This document shows, one piece after another, positions 1 to 10,800 of a stretch of 24,135 nt of DNA. The stretch covers positions 1 through 24,135 of the forward strand of contig DRBZ01000032.1 of the NCBI GenBank assembly GCA_011043895.1, in the 5' to 3' direction. The position numbers were made by a program, and so were the translations under genes. Within the stretch, counting starts at the first letter, position 1. Each line of letters opens with the position of its first letter. The notes beneath the pieces are model-generated. The model made no database searches and was not told the DNA's origin. It worked only from the letters and a program-made list of their open reading frames with translations. Origin of the DNA: Candidatus Cloacimonadota bacterium. GTDB lineage: Bacteria > Cloacimonadota > Cloacimonadia > JGIOTU-2.

Positions 1-1336
1 GTATTGGAGAGCCATTATTATGAATGCTGCCTGTAACTGTGATTTCCTGAAGTGGTTCAAGAGCAATATTTTTGATCGTCCAGCCAGAATTATTAATAGT
101 TACATTAGTTAGAGTTGTATCCTTGTATCCTTTTTTTCTGTAGGTTACAGAATAAGTACCAGGAGAAAGTAACCGCCAATATCGTCCATAAATTTCATCA
201 GAACGTCTGGGTTCTAAATATATCACATCATGATCATCGATATATACTTCTGCTACAATAGGAAGACCTGTTCCAGCATCAGTGATGTGTCCGGTTAGTA
301 ATGAGGCATCAGTCTGGTAGCCGAGTGCTCTATTCATGAGCCAATAAGCTCCAAGTTTGCACCGTTCGCAGGTATCATCCACAAGTGCTGCATTGGGCTG
401 CAAATTCTCTGTTCCACATTCGATAAGTAGCTGCACAGTACCGTGCTTAGCATAGAACCAGTCTTGAGCATTTCCTTTTCTTCCCCTCGAGGGTGATGGT
501 TCATAATATCCAGTGCCATCTTCTGTTTCGATCAAACCAGCAACTGTTTCACCGATGATCTTATTGTAATCGAAATCAGGTGGTCGTTTTACACCATCCC
601 ACTCCCAAGAATAGAAAACTTTTTCAGAAAAATTACCTGTTCTTGATGAATGCCAGTTGATCGAGTACAGGAAATTCTGTTCTTCAGCAAGCTCTTTTAT
701 TGCTGTTGTCCCACCTTCTGAGAATGGGTAGGGTCCACGATAGTAATCGTAGCGTTCTTCCCCACCTTGGTCATACAGAGTATCTCCATGCACCCAGTTA
801 TATGAATAATTTCTATTTGGATCAACACCGTCAATATCATCTCCAGGACCTGGTTCAAAATCAAATATACCGTTGTAATTATTATCTCGCTTAGTTTTTC
901 TAAATGAAATATCCCAATCGTCCATGACCACCTGCAAACCTTCCGGATTGATTGTCGGAATGAACCAAATTTCTAATTCTGAAAGCCAAATCGCATAAGG
1001 ATTTTGATACATATGGTTCAGTATCTCGTTGATCATGTACATGGTAATTTCGACTCCCAGAACCTCCTCAGCATGACATTGCCCCACATATAATACTGCG
1101 GCTTCATCTTCATCTATAGCTGCGTTATCCGATAGTTTTACTGCCCAGATGGGAATAGAATCAGTCTTTGTAACTCCTATCGAATCCACAAAAACATAAT
1201 CAGGATAAACAATCTGAAGTGAATCTAATTCTGCTATAATCTCAGCATATGTATGATACCTTTCAGGAAGCGATACCTGAGCAATGCTTTGAAATGCAAA
1301 GCAAAGCAAAAATACTAATAAAAAAATCGATTTCAT
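1..1336 (-). CDS. Secreted M14-family zinc carboxypeptidase with carboxypeptidase-regulatory-like domain (3' end off the window)
   Basis: The reading frame opens with ATG at 1336 and stays open for 445 codons to the window edge, so the C-terminus is missing. Residues 1-20 form a signal peptide ending in Ser-Ile-Ala-Gln. The M14 catalytic set is visible in order: HxxE zinc ligands (His88, Glu91, in QCHAEE), an N-P-E-G motif near 130, D-P-N-R-N with Arg175 for the substrate carboxylate, the third zinc ligand His229 (INWHSS), and catalytic Glu306 (LLIECG). This set predicts an active metallo-exopeptidase removing C-terminal residues. From about 345 a carboxypeptidase-regulatory-like beta-sandwich follows (LTGHITDAGTG...), and the frame continues into what may be a second such module; a C-terminal sorting domain is expected beyond the edge but not seen. 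The ATG lies 2 bases after the preceding gene's stop and has no good Shine-Dalgarno sequence, which suggests translational coupling. Family assignment is firm; substrate is unknown. Confidence 0.93.
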   Translation of the reverse strand, partial: MKSIFLLVFLLCFAFQSIAQVSLPERYHTYAEIIAELDSLQIVYPDYVFVDSIGVTKTDSIPIWAVKLSDNAAIDEDEAAVLYVGQCHAEEVLGVEITMYMINEILNHMYQNPYAIWLSELEIWFIPTINPEGLQVVMDDWDISFRKTKRDNNYNGIFDFEPGPGDDIDGVDPNRNYSYNWVHGDTLYDQGGEERYDYYRGPYPFSEGGTTAIKELAEEQNFLYSINWHSSRTGNFSEKVFYSWEWDGVKRPPDFDYNKIIGETVAGLIETEDGTGYYEPSPSRGRKGNAQDWFYAKHGTVQLLIECGTENLQPNAALVDDTCERCKLGAYWLMNRALGYQTDASLLTGHITDAGTGLPIVAEVYIDDHDVIYLEPRRSDEIYGRYWRLLSPGTYSVTYRKKGYKDTTLTNVTINNSGWTIKNIALEPLQEITVTGSIHNNGSPI

Positions 1337-1338
1337 TG

Positions 1339-4332
1339 TTATCTAATAATGAGTAATTTACTCACTTGATCTATTTCCTGTCCGCTCAATTTATAGAAAT
1401 AAACGCCATTTTTAACTTTTTTATTATCCTTATCGTAAAGATTCCAAGTATAATTAGAGTTCGCAGAATTCAGCTCACTGGAATACACGAGCTGTCCCTT
1501 GAGATTATATATTTGCAGCTGCGTTCCAGGTAGAATTGCATGTTCGGCTATATGGAACTGTACATTCTCTGAGATCGGATTGGGATAATGATGAATAAAG
1601 ATCAGATCCTGGTGTCCTGGCTCATCATCGATACTCACTTCATTTATTTCTACTTTTTGTGCATAGATATTATAAATGTCGGCTTTTCCGCTCGAACGGG
1701 CATCTTGCCAAATACAACATGCAAAATTATCATCAAAAGGTACAGATAATGGACCTGATTGATTTTTAATAGCTGTACAAATTGCAAGATCATCTATCCA
1801 TTCGAGTGAACCAGTTACTGTAACTTTCTGTGAATAAATGTCTGCATTAGAACCATTTCGGAAATCCTGCCATGGAATGAACATGACATCATCAATAAAA
1901 GCTATTGCAGGATTTGACTGATCGTTAGTAATATCCACAATTGGAACAGCGTCCGCATTCCACAGCATTGTGCCGGTGGAAGACTCAAATGCTTGTCCAA
2001 AGACATTGAAATCCACTCCATTCCTAAAATCTTCCCATACGAGATATATATTATCATGATAAATGTAAACAGGGGCATCCTGATCATTATTATAATCAGC
2101 TAGAGGTAGGCCGTCAGCTTGCCAGAGCGTAGTGGCATCTTCAGTAACAATCTGTCCATATATGGATAAACCATCACGATTATCCTCCCAGACGACAAGA
2201 AGCCCTTCAGGAATCATCATGCCTGTAGCATTATCCTGATTTCCCACAGCAGTACATATTTCCAAGCCATCCACAGGCCAACCAGCAGCAGTAGAACCAT
2301 TTTCATCTATCAATTTCACATAAATATTCTGATCGTTCCATGATCCACTCTGGAAAATGAAATATCTTCCAACAATATCTGTAAGTTTATCCTGACCATC
2401 TCTATTAACAATCTCAAAACCTGCATCGTCCCACTGGCGTATACCATCAATAATCTTCTGTCCGAAGATTCCGGGATTCATAAAATCGCGATAATCAGAC
2501 CAGCCTGCATAATATTCGGTATTCTTTGCTGTTGTGATTGAAGATATTTTAGGATTTTGTTCATCGCCGAATGATTCCCCCAGCACAAGACCGCTATCCG
2601 CCCATAGGGACGTACATAAGTCATCTACCGCTTGAGCATATACTTGTTTGAATCCTGTTCTATTTTCCTCCCAGACTGCAACCAGTTCTCCTTCCTGTAT
2701 ATTATATATAGCATCAACATTTTCCTGGTCAGATCCAGTAGCATCTGTAATTGGCTCTCCATTTTGTACAAGCCCGATGCTTCCATCTGCCGAAAGGGTT
2801 TGCATATAGAGTTGATTGCCAATATATGGACTTCTGCTATCCTCCCAGAGAATAATTGATTTATCAGTGTCATAAAATATACTGTAATGTTTGGCATCTC
2901 CACAAAGTCCGTAATAGATCAATTTACCATTAACAGCAAGATATTCTGTACCAGCTTCGTCGAGGATTTGAAGGTATAAACCAGTAGAGCCTGTCCGATT
3001 GTCCCCCCAAATAGCATAAGCTTTTCCGTTTCCATCTCCTCTGAGAAGCGGGGAAAACTGCTCTCCATATGCGTCGCAAATCATTTTACCATTGGCTTCC
3101 CATTGAATATTACCCGTATCATTAACATGCTGCATATAGATATCTTCATAAGGATGTCCTCCATCACGCCCATCAGTCCATACGAAGTAGCATCCTCCAT
3201 TTGCATCATTGATAAGACGAGGTTCAAGTTGATCATTCGGGGCAGTACAGAGTGGAAGCCCATCAGCATTCCACTGAAGTACGCCATCTACATTGGTCTT
3301 TTGAGCATAAATATCTGAGCTATACGGATCATTGCGGTAGTCATCCCATACAATGAACGCCCCGGTATCTGTGGATTCAGTAATTCGTGGATCCTTCTGA
3401 ACCTCATCTCCTGAGTAAATAACCACTGCTGGAATCCATAACAGATTTCCATCGATATCCACTCTTCTCGCGCGTATATCACCATCTGAATCATCTCGTT
3501 TGTCTCTCCATGTGAAGATAAAACTACCAGTTCCATCCGGGCACATTTTCACATTACTTTGTGTCCCTGTTGCTCCACACAACAACGTTCCGCCAAAGTC
3601 CCAAAGCAAGTCACCATTTGATGCAATTCGTTGCATATAAAGATTTTCGTTGGAAGCTTCTCTTGTATCATGCCAAGCAACGATCGCTCCTCCGGTTCCA
3701 TCTTCCCAGAACGTGTGCTGATCCTGAGCCCCATTAGTTGCAGCAATCGGATTTCCATTTACGTCCCACCCAGAAACGATATTACCATCAGCATCAATAT
3801 GAGTTCCATAAATATCTACACCGCCAGGATTTCTGGAGTCAATCCAGATAACATATGCACCATAATTTGCATCATTAACTATATTCAGAGAGATTTGAAC
3901 ATCGCCAGCAAGACATAACGGAACACCTTCTGTATCCCAAAGCAAGTTTCCATTTTCATCTAATTTTTGAGCATAAACATCTCCGGCATCTTCATTCCTG
4001 AAATCAATCCATGTGACTATGACACCGCCATCTCCGGTATTGATAACAACAGGATCTTCCTGCCTGTTTATCTCTCCATTCACCATGATCCCATCAGCTC
4101 CCCAGAGAAGATTTCCATTGATATCAACATGCTGGGCCCATACATCACGATCTCCTCTGCGCGTATCCGACCATACATATACTACCGAGCCATCTTCCAG
4201 AGACGCACCAGATCTATACCATTCGATATTAACTCCTTGTCGAACTGGAATACCGTCATCTTGCCAAATTGTTTGACCAATTAAAAATTGTGAAATAAGG
4301 TTAAGAATAACTACTACAATCAGTTTTTTCAT
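1339..4332 (-). CDS. Secreted W-x-D-x-R repeat protein (probable beta-propeller) with T9SS-type C-terminal sorting domain
   Basis: This 997-residue protein has a signal peptide at about 1-20 (ending LIGQ). From there to about 905 it is almost entirely repeats of 50-60 residues. The repeat core is hydrophobic-x-W-x-D-x-R, a short variable loop, D-[IV]-Y-x-Q, then G-x-L-W and often a Q-x-x-P element. I count 16 copies; one near the middle (IFQSGSWNDQNIY) is degenerate. Tryptophan-anchored repeats of this size usually form beta-propeller blades, and 16 could be two 8-bladed propellers; this is inference. The last 80 residues carry Y-P-N-P, YNLKGQ, NGVYFYKL and a terminal Leu-Ile-Ile-Arg, the pattern of the type IX secretion type A domain. 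A clear GAGGAG lies 6 bases before the ATG. It sits 15 bp after a C25 peptidase gene and 2 bp before the carboxypeptidase gene, so it is co-transcribed with peptidases. No catalytic motif is seen; binding or scaffolding at the surface is the likeliest role. Confidence 0.85.
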   Translation of the reverse strand: MKKLIVVVILNLISQFLIGQTIWQDDGIPVRQGVNIEWYRSGASLEDGSVVYVWSDTRRGDRDVWAQHVDINGNLLWGADGIMVNGEINRQEDPVVINTGDGGVIVTWIDFRNEDAGDVYAQKLDENGNLLWDTEGVPLCLAGDVQISLNIVNDANYGAYVIWIDSRNPGGVDIYGTHIDADGNIVSGWDVNGNPIAATNGAQDQHTFWEDGTGGAIVAWHDTREASNENLYMQRIASNGDLLWDFGGTLLCGATGTQSNVKMCPDGTGSFIFTWRDKRDDSDGDIRARRVDIDGNLLWIPAVVIYSGDEVQKDPRITESTDTGAFIVWDDYRNDPYSSDIYAQKTNVDGVLQWNADGLPLCTAPNDQLEPRLINDANGGCYFVWTDGRDGGHPYEDIYMQHVNDTGNIQWEANGKMICDAYGEQFSPLLRGDGNGKAYAIWGDNRTGSTGLYLQILDEAGTEYLAVNGKLIYYGLCGDAKHYSIFYDTDKSIILWEDSRSPYIGNQLYMQTLSADGSIGLVQNGEPITDATGSDQENVDAIYNIQEGELVAVWEENRTGFKQVYAQAVDDLCTSLWADSGLVLGESFGDEQNPKISSITTAKNTEYYAGWSDYRDFMNPGIFGQKIIDGIRQWDDAGFEIVNRDGQDKLTDIVGRYFIFQSGSWNDQNIYVKLIDENGSTAAGWPVDGLEICTAVGNQDNATGMMIPEGLLVVWEDNRDGLSIYGQIVTEDATTLWQADGLPLADYNNDQDAPVYIYHDNIYLVWEDFRNGVDFNVFGQAFESSTGTMLWNADAVPIVDITNDQSNPAIAFIDDVMFIPWQDFRNGSNADIYSQKVTVTGSLEWIDDLAICTAIKNQSGPLSVPFDDNFACCIWQDARSSGKADIYNIYAQKVEINEVSIDDEPGHQDLIFIHHYPNPISENVQFHIAEHAILPGTQLQIYNLKGQLVYSSELNSANSNYTWNLYDKDNKKVKNGVYFYKLSGQEIDQVSKLLIIR

Positions 4333-4347
4333 GTAAGACTCCTCAAT

Positions 4348-7300
4348 TTATTTTATTAAAATCATTTTCTTGGATTGTTGAAAACCATTCGTGGCCATAC
4401 GATAAAAATAAACACCATTTGCCACGGGGATACCAGAGGCATCATTTCCATCCCACTCTAATGAATAAAAACCTGTCTGTTTCTCATCATTAATAAGAGT
4501 TTTCACTTTCTGCCCCAATATATTATAGATGCTGATCTCAACTTTTGCCGGTTCTTTTAGCATAAAGGAGATCGATGTGGATGTTGAAAAAGGATTTGGG
4601 AAATTTGATTCGAGGAAGTTTTGCTGAATTTCAGAAATCTCATCATTGGATACTTGTGCTCCTAGTGGTGGAAAGATAATGTAGTCAATCCATGCACAAT
4701 CCAGTCCACCTGTAACAGACCAGTCTTTGTCGTATCTCCATTCTAACGTGTGCACACCAGCAGAAATCAAATATGTTTCCTGTGACCAGTCAATCTCTCC
4801 ACTCCATTCATCCTGCATTGAGCCATCAATATAGAATTGCAAAAAATCATAATTGTTTTCAGTTGAAACTTTCTTCCAGAAACTTATTTCTCCATCGGTA
4901 AATACTTCAATGTCGATCTTCAGAGAGGTTTCAGACTGATTATCAATAGTTCCTGTTTTTGCACAATATGTACCCTCAAATGAGTGTAGCTCATCAATCG
5001 TCCAATCTGCATTTCCACCGAAATACCAATCGTAAGTAAAGAAATCTCCAGACTCAAAATCTTCTATCATCAATCCCACACACATATCAAAGCTCTCATA
5101 TATTGAATATGAGCCAGCATTGACATCAAATTGGAACGTTACTGAAGTTCCTTCATTTAATTGGGGATCAGCAGAAACGATGTATTCTGCATTTTCAGTT
5201 ACTCCAGCTTCAATCAGTCCAAGATTTACTGATGAAGATTGTATTGTAATTAAGTTATTCGTACAACTAAGAACTGCAGTAGCTTCCGGGCTTGTTGCAT
5301 GTCCGGTATTCATTGTTGGAATAGTCATTGTAACCGTTTCGCCTGGATCAAGTATACCATCATTATCACCAGAGCTATCATCGATAATCACTTCTCCCAT
5401 CTCTAATACTGGTGCATTGAGTGTTATCGACAACTGCATATCCCAGGTTTGTTCATCATCAGCGGAAATATTCATATTGATAGTTGAAATATGCTGATCA
5501 GGAACATATGCATCGACAATAATTGGTAGCACATCTTCCTGAGTTGCAGTTCCTCCAGCCAGAATTGTGCCGAAAAAAGCTGTGGAGTAGGAACAGGTAA
5601 TGTAATCATCATTAGTGCTAAGAGTTGCTATTACATTGGTAGCATCCTGTGTACCAACATTTTCAAGAGTAAAATCAAATGTTACTTCTTCAGTATATTC
5701 TGGAATGTTATTGTTATCATCCTTTGTTGCAAAAGTATCAATAATTACATACGCTCCAGCACTGGGAATTATCGTAATATCATATTCAGATTTGAGTGCC
5801 TGGTATCCTGTTATGAACAACTGAATGGTTCCAACTTCAGTAAAGACGGGATCAATAGGAATTGATGCGATTCCAGAGGAATTAACCACAGCTTTTCCAT
5901 GAAATACCCCATCTTTTAAAAGAGTACAAACCAAACCTTCAGTTGAGTTTCCCATTCCTGAGACAGCAACTTGTAACTGATTTTGACCAATATATATACT
6001 ATCTGGATGAGTTACCTGATATGCGATTGGTTCTCCAGTCCAGATGGACATTACAGGATCCCCTATCACATTACAACAATAAAAGCACCATCTTAGTGCA
6101 CCTTCCTCGTGCTGACCGGGAGCATTCACCCATGGAGCAGTATAAATTTTTGAATCTAAATGAGCTTCACCAATTCTATCAGTCCGAAGCATGTATAATG
6201 CATTGACATATTCTCTATGCAGATGTGCAGAAGGACCTTCTGTCTGCCCCTCATTGAACCATCCATATCGCGAGTTACCTACAAAAGATGCAGCAAAGTT
6301 TTCTAAATTGACCATCTTTTCTGCGATACAATCATTATCATCGAAAGCACCGGAAAGACATCCATGTGTATATACGTGTGTATAGTTATGTATGATTCCA
6401 TTTACATCACTGAAATTTGAGTTAGTAATACTACTGCTGTACATTCTCATACAGTAAGTCTCACTAGCGTGACCGGAATGATGAATATAGGATTTCCCCT
6501 CATTGATCTTGTTTATCAACTGAGAACTATCCCAGTAACCAATATCACGGTCATATAACGTTTCTATATTTTGTGAAGGAGGTATGCCATCAGTCGTGTA
6601 GCCATTATCTTCATGGTAACCAACAAGGAGATCAAGGTAATCACCACCCCACGTCTGGGGATTATCGTATAGATCTTCACCAGCCAGAATAGGATCTTCA
6701 AGTTCGCCCAAAATTGGTGATTCCTGATACATCATAGATTTGTTGAGAACATTAGCGAGTTCAGCTGAATTGCTGAAAGAAATTCTTCCAACTGAAACAT
6801 CAGGAAGAAGATCATCTTCACCTATTTCACCCCAATAACTATCTCCATCATCGTTCCATGTTCCATCCAGCGCTGAATAATAAAGATCTGCTGGAATATC
6901 ATCATCTGTATATACTGACGAAGATTGCACCTGGCAATAAAATCCTCTATGGGGAATATATTCATTATCTCCACCCAGTATCACATATTCAATGCCTGCG
7001 TTCTGATACTCCTGAATAATATAGTTTCTTATTTTCTCCTGAACATCACTTCCGTTCATAATCAAATCTATATCTTCCACCGCAGCGACCTCAGTTAGTA
7101 ATCCTTGAGTGAGATACATTGCGATAAGATCGTCAAATTCATCTATATAATCTTGAGGAGTAATGATTAGAATATTATAATCATCATTTCGAGCTGAAGG
7201 AGAGTAGAATTCTATCATATCTGGATTATCTGCTATATGTAATACTTTCTGCGTAATATCACTTGAGGAAATTACCGAAAGAAGATTCTCTTGCTTGTTA

Positions 7301-7821
7301 CTTATTTCTTCAGTGGTAACTATGACTCGAACAGTTCTGAAGTAAGATACTTCTCCAGTTTTTGGAATATACTGTACTGGTGTAACTGATGAAAAAGCAA
7401 ATCCATATCCATTCATATAATGAGTCGTAAGTTCTCCATGTAAGGATTTAGGATAAGTTGTCGAATCGTTATAAAGTTTGTGATTTATCGCAAATATTCC
7501 AGATTCGCCCTTTGAAATGGGACGAGTATATTGCCTGGGATAGAGTACATACGTTTCAGTAAGAGATATTTTATCTTCTGCAATTATCTCAATAGAAATA
7601 GCTTCTTCGCCTGGTGGTAAGAGTAACGAAACTGCCCTGTATGGAAGTACGGGTTGCCCTATGTTAGCTGATTGCATTGTTGAAGAAAATTCTATTGTAT
7701 GATAATCAGCATCAACTCTTCGTACTACAGGATTGTCAAAGTGATATACTTGTTCAATAGTAGAAGCGGATAATCCCGCAAATAAAAATAGTACCCCCAC
7801 TATCATTAAAAATTTTTTCAT
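4348..7821 (-). CDS. Gingipain-like C25 cysteine peptidase, secreted, with T9SS-type sorting domain
   Basis: Starting from ATG at 7821 the protein is 1157 residues. A TTG six bases upstream (7827) is also open, but the AAGGAG at 7831-7836 is 9 bases from the ATG and only 3 from the TTG, so ATG is preferred; it gives a typical signal peptide (MKKFLMIVGVLF...). An N-terminal propeptide-like region runs to about 210. The C25 caspase-fold domain follows at about 213-598. The catalytic dyad is intact: His451 in HHSGHASE and Cys488 in THGCLSG, 37 residues apart, comparable to gingipain spacing. An Ig-like C25-type domain (about 600-690), two CARDB-like beta-sandwiches (about 690-910), a MAM-like jelly-roll region (about 918-1052) and a sorting domain (F-P-N-P-F, YNILGQ, NGVYFYRM, terminal Ile-Leu-Ile-Lys) complete it. 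It should cut proteins outside the cell after activation; specificity (Arg or Lys, as in gingipains) cannot be read here. It lies inside the five-gene cluster next to a second C25 gene. Confidence 0.93.
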   Translation of the reverse strand: MKKFLMIVGVLFLFAGLSASTIEQVYHFDNPVVRRVDADYHTIEFSSTMQSANIGQPVLPYRAVSLLLPPGEEAISIEIIAEDKISLTETYVLYPRQYTRPISKGESGIFAINHKLYNDSTTYPKSLHGELTTHYMNGYGFAFSSVTPVQYIPKTGEVSYFRTVRVIVTTEEISNKQENLLSVISSSDITQKVLHIADNPDMIEFYSPSARNDDYNILIITPQDYIDEFDDLIAMYLTQGLLTEVAAVEDIDLIMNGSDVQEKIRNYIIQEYQNAGIEYVILGGDNEYIPHRGFYCQVQSSSVYTDDDIPADLYYSALDGTWNDDGDSYWGEIGEDDLLPDVSVGRISFSNSAELANVLNKSMMYQESPILGELEDPILAGEDLYDNPQTWGGDYLDLLVGYHEDNGYTTDGIPPSQNIETLYDRDIGYWDSSQLINKINEGKSYIHHSGHASETYCMRMYSSSITNSNFSDVNGIIHNYTHVYTHGCLSGAFDDNDCIAEKMVNLENFAASFVGNSRYGWFNEGQTEGPSAHLHREYVNALYMLRTDRIGEAHLDSKIYTAPWVNAPGQHEEGALRWCFYCCNVIGDPVMSIWTGEPIAYQVTHPDSIYIGQNQLQVAVSGMGNSTEGLVCTLLKDGVFHGKAVVNSSGIASIPIDPVFTEVGTIQLFITGYQALKSEYDITIIPSAGAYVIIDTFATKDDNNNIPEYTEEVTFDFTLENVGTQDATNVIATLSTNDDYITCSYSTAFFGTILAGGTATQEDVLPIIVDAYVPDQHISTINMNISADDEQTWDMQLSITLNAPVLEMGEVIIDDSSGDNDGILDPGETVTMTIPTMNTGHATSPEATAVLSCTNNLITIQSSSVNLGLIEAGVTENAEYIVSADPQLNEGTSVTFQFDVNAGSYSIYESFDMCVGLMIEDFESGDFFTYDWYFGGNADWTIDELHSFEGTYCAKTGTIDNQSETSLKIDIEVFTDGEISFWKKVSTENNYDFLQFYIDGSMQDEWSGEIDWSQETYLISAGVHTLEWRYDKDWSVTGGLDCAWIDYIIFPPLGAQVSNDEISEIQQNFLESNFPNPFSTSTSISFMLKEPAKVEISIYNILGQKVKTLINDEKQTGFYSLEWDGNDASGIPVANGVYFYRMATNGFQQSKKMILIK

Positions 7822-7872
7822 AAACAAAAACTCCTTATTAAAAAAAATCTATAATTAGAATGTATTCACGAT

Positions 7873-10800
7873 CTATCTAATGAGAATACATTTCTTGCTT
7901 TCGTACGGCTTACCATCAATGAGCATTCTATAGAAATAGATCCCTGAACTCATAGCTTTTTTATTTGAATCGAGACCATTCCAAGCAACAGTATATATAC
8001 CCGGATCAACATGCTCATTAATTAGAATCTTAACTTTTTCACCTTTAATATTAAATATTTCAATCGTGATATTTGCAGGTTTGGCAACATGATAAGAAAT
8101 TTGAGTTGAAACACTTTCTCCATCTATGACATGAAATGGATTCGGATAATTCTGTTCGATCTTATTAACCAGCGGAATTGGTTGATCGCCAGTTGCAGTG
8201 ATGTATTGGAGGGTGTATTCAAACTCGGTCGTATCAGATGAAATCGTTATTATTTCATCAATAGTCTCATATCCTATTTTCTCGGCAACAAGATGATAAT
8301 CACTCATAAATACATCATCAAAAGTAAGCACACCTGAAGGAGGAGTAATCTCTTCAAAGACCTGAGTATAGATCGTATCAAGTCCGGTAAGTGAAAATTG
8401 TATTTCTTCGGGACTAGCACCATTAGATAGTGAAAATTCAAACCTTGTATCTACAAAGCGAAAAATGGTAATTACATCTGTCTCGGTGATCTGGCTCTCA
8501 GAATTCTCATATACAGCTTTAACTCCGTATTTATAATCTGCGTCTGGCATGGCAAATAGATCATGTACATAAGTTGTATCATTCAGACCTGAAACCAGTT
8601 CTTCCCAATCGCCATCATTAACTCTATATAAAAGAGTGTATGATTGGAAGAGTCTTCCTTTCTTCAAGGAATTAACGTCATTCCATCTGATCAATGCTTT
8701 ATATTCTTCAGATATTTCAGCCCAGATATTTTCTGGAGCTTCTACAAATTCCAGAATGGGATCAATATAAGTTGTTTGGTCAACATAGATCTCTATCTGT
8801 TCAATAAATGGATCGTAACCATTGCACTGAGCTGAGAACGTGTAGGTCCCAACTGGAATTTGTGATGAAAAGAATCCAAGCTCATCAGGAAAGATAAGAT
8901 TTGCTCCAACTGTGATGATGACATTATCTGGTGTAGCAGAGCCACCAATCAATTCTACTATTCCCTCGACAGTACCATAATCAAGATCACCTACAGTAAG
9001 TGCAATCGGTATAATTTCCAAACTATGATTGGGATCATTAGTCGTGAGATAAAGATCGCAATAGTATGTTTCCCCATAGTCCAGATCTTCGGTATCAACT
9101 TGAATAGTAATTTCTTGAGAATCCAGCGGGAACACAATTCCATTAGATGGCTCAACAGAGCACCAGTCTATTACACGATAAAATTCAACAGCAAGATTAT
9201 TCTGCACATAATATTCGTTATATGCTACTTCAAGTGCGATAGAGCCATTTGCATTTTGAATGCCGATAGTTGCAGAATCAGTATCTCCTGATACAGAATC
9301 ATATTGGTATTTGATTCCCCCGTTCTCAGTAATGATAATCTGGAAATTATAGGTTCCATTTTGTTGTCCTGGATAATGGATAACATCATCAAACCAGATA
9401 ACGAGACTATCAATCCCATTAGTATAATATGAAACTTCTCCACCCTGTATAGGATCGAGATCATCCCAGAAACCGAATATAGCCGGTCTGGGAGCATCTG
9501 CTCTTGGAATTGAGTAATTATGCCAGTCTGTCCAATCCGAACCGAATCCTATCCAGCCATTGGGATTTATAATGAATTCATCATATGTCTCACCATAAAA
9601 CTTGAAATCAAAACCAATATTATAAGGTCCAGCAGCATGATCATTATGTGTGAATGAAACGCTTGTACCAACTGCACTAATATCAACCCATTCAAAATCT
9701 GGTCCTCCTGGATCATTTGAATCAACCCACATGTAACCATAAGCATCTGGTCCGCCAGAATCCCTAGAATTTTGATATTCCTTATCTATTGAGAATATCA
9801 GATTAGACTCTCCAGAATTTGATATTTCCAATATATCGGTTCCGGTTTGTCCTTGCTCTATCTCAAAATTGAACATCATAGGAGATATATTTGCCGAAGG
9901 TGGGTCCAGTACCTCTGCGCCACGGGTAGTGAAAAGAAGAGCCATTTCATCATCAAGGATTCTGGCAGCAGTAGGATAATTATTGCTGAATGTATATTCC
10001 AGACCAGAAATGCCATCTGGATCTTCAAGCCCAACCGTAGCATATTCTCCATGGTGGATATACCCACCTGAATAATAACCGGCATTTACATTATTCACTG
10101 TTTTGTATTGCACAAGAATCTCAGAATCACCAGTTGGAGTGGGATAATATGCAGAATCATATATAATAACTTGGAAAGTTTCTGTGGCGTTATTATAATC
10201 ATTCTTCATTCTCGACCACTCAACAACATAATAGTGCGAACTGGGATTATAATAATAGCACACACGTCCTCCACTCTGAGTGGTCAGATCATCCCAGAAA
10301 GCTGCGATCATTGGAGAAGGTCCTCCAGCTTCAGGAATGGGTCTATTCATAAATGATGCTTGTTCTGATCCACCTGGTGCAAGCCACCCATTTGTACACA
10401 CGGTAATGGTTTCATACATTCTACCATAAAATGTAATATTAAATGGCAAGGTAAGATCGGCTATATCACCCGTATCTCCATAATCTGATAGAGAAAGGAC
10501 TGTTCCATTCCCGCCGTAGTTGGGATCAATCTCTATCCATGTATAAACTGGAGCGATAGTATAATCCGTATCACCTGAATCATAACAGTAGTAACCATAA
10601 GGATCTGGCCCAAGAGGATCACCTATGTCAACTGAACCGACTTCAAGTAAAACTGAAACATACTCATCATATCCGGAAGGATTTGTAAGATGAAGCTGCA
10701 GATAATACTGACTTCCTGGAATTATCTGAAAATCTGCGGTTACCTCAAAAGTGTTAGAATTATTACTTGCCATGTCATCTGGATAGATCGGTCCCCAGGT

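Noticed and set aside
1620..4272. Sialidase or BNR Asp-box repeats
   Set aside because: The Asp-box S-x-D-x-G-x-T-W pattern is absent; the conserved core is W-x-D-x-R, and no sialidase active-site Arg triad is apparent.
7822..7827. TTG start two codons upstream for the C25 peptidase
   Set aside because: The AAGGAG is only 3 bases from it, while the ATG at 7821 has 9-base spacing and begins a standard signal peptide.
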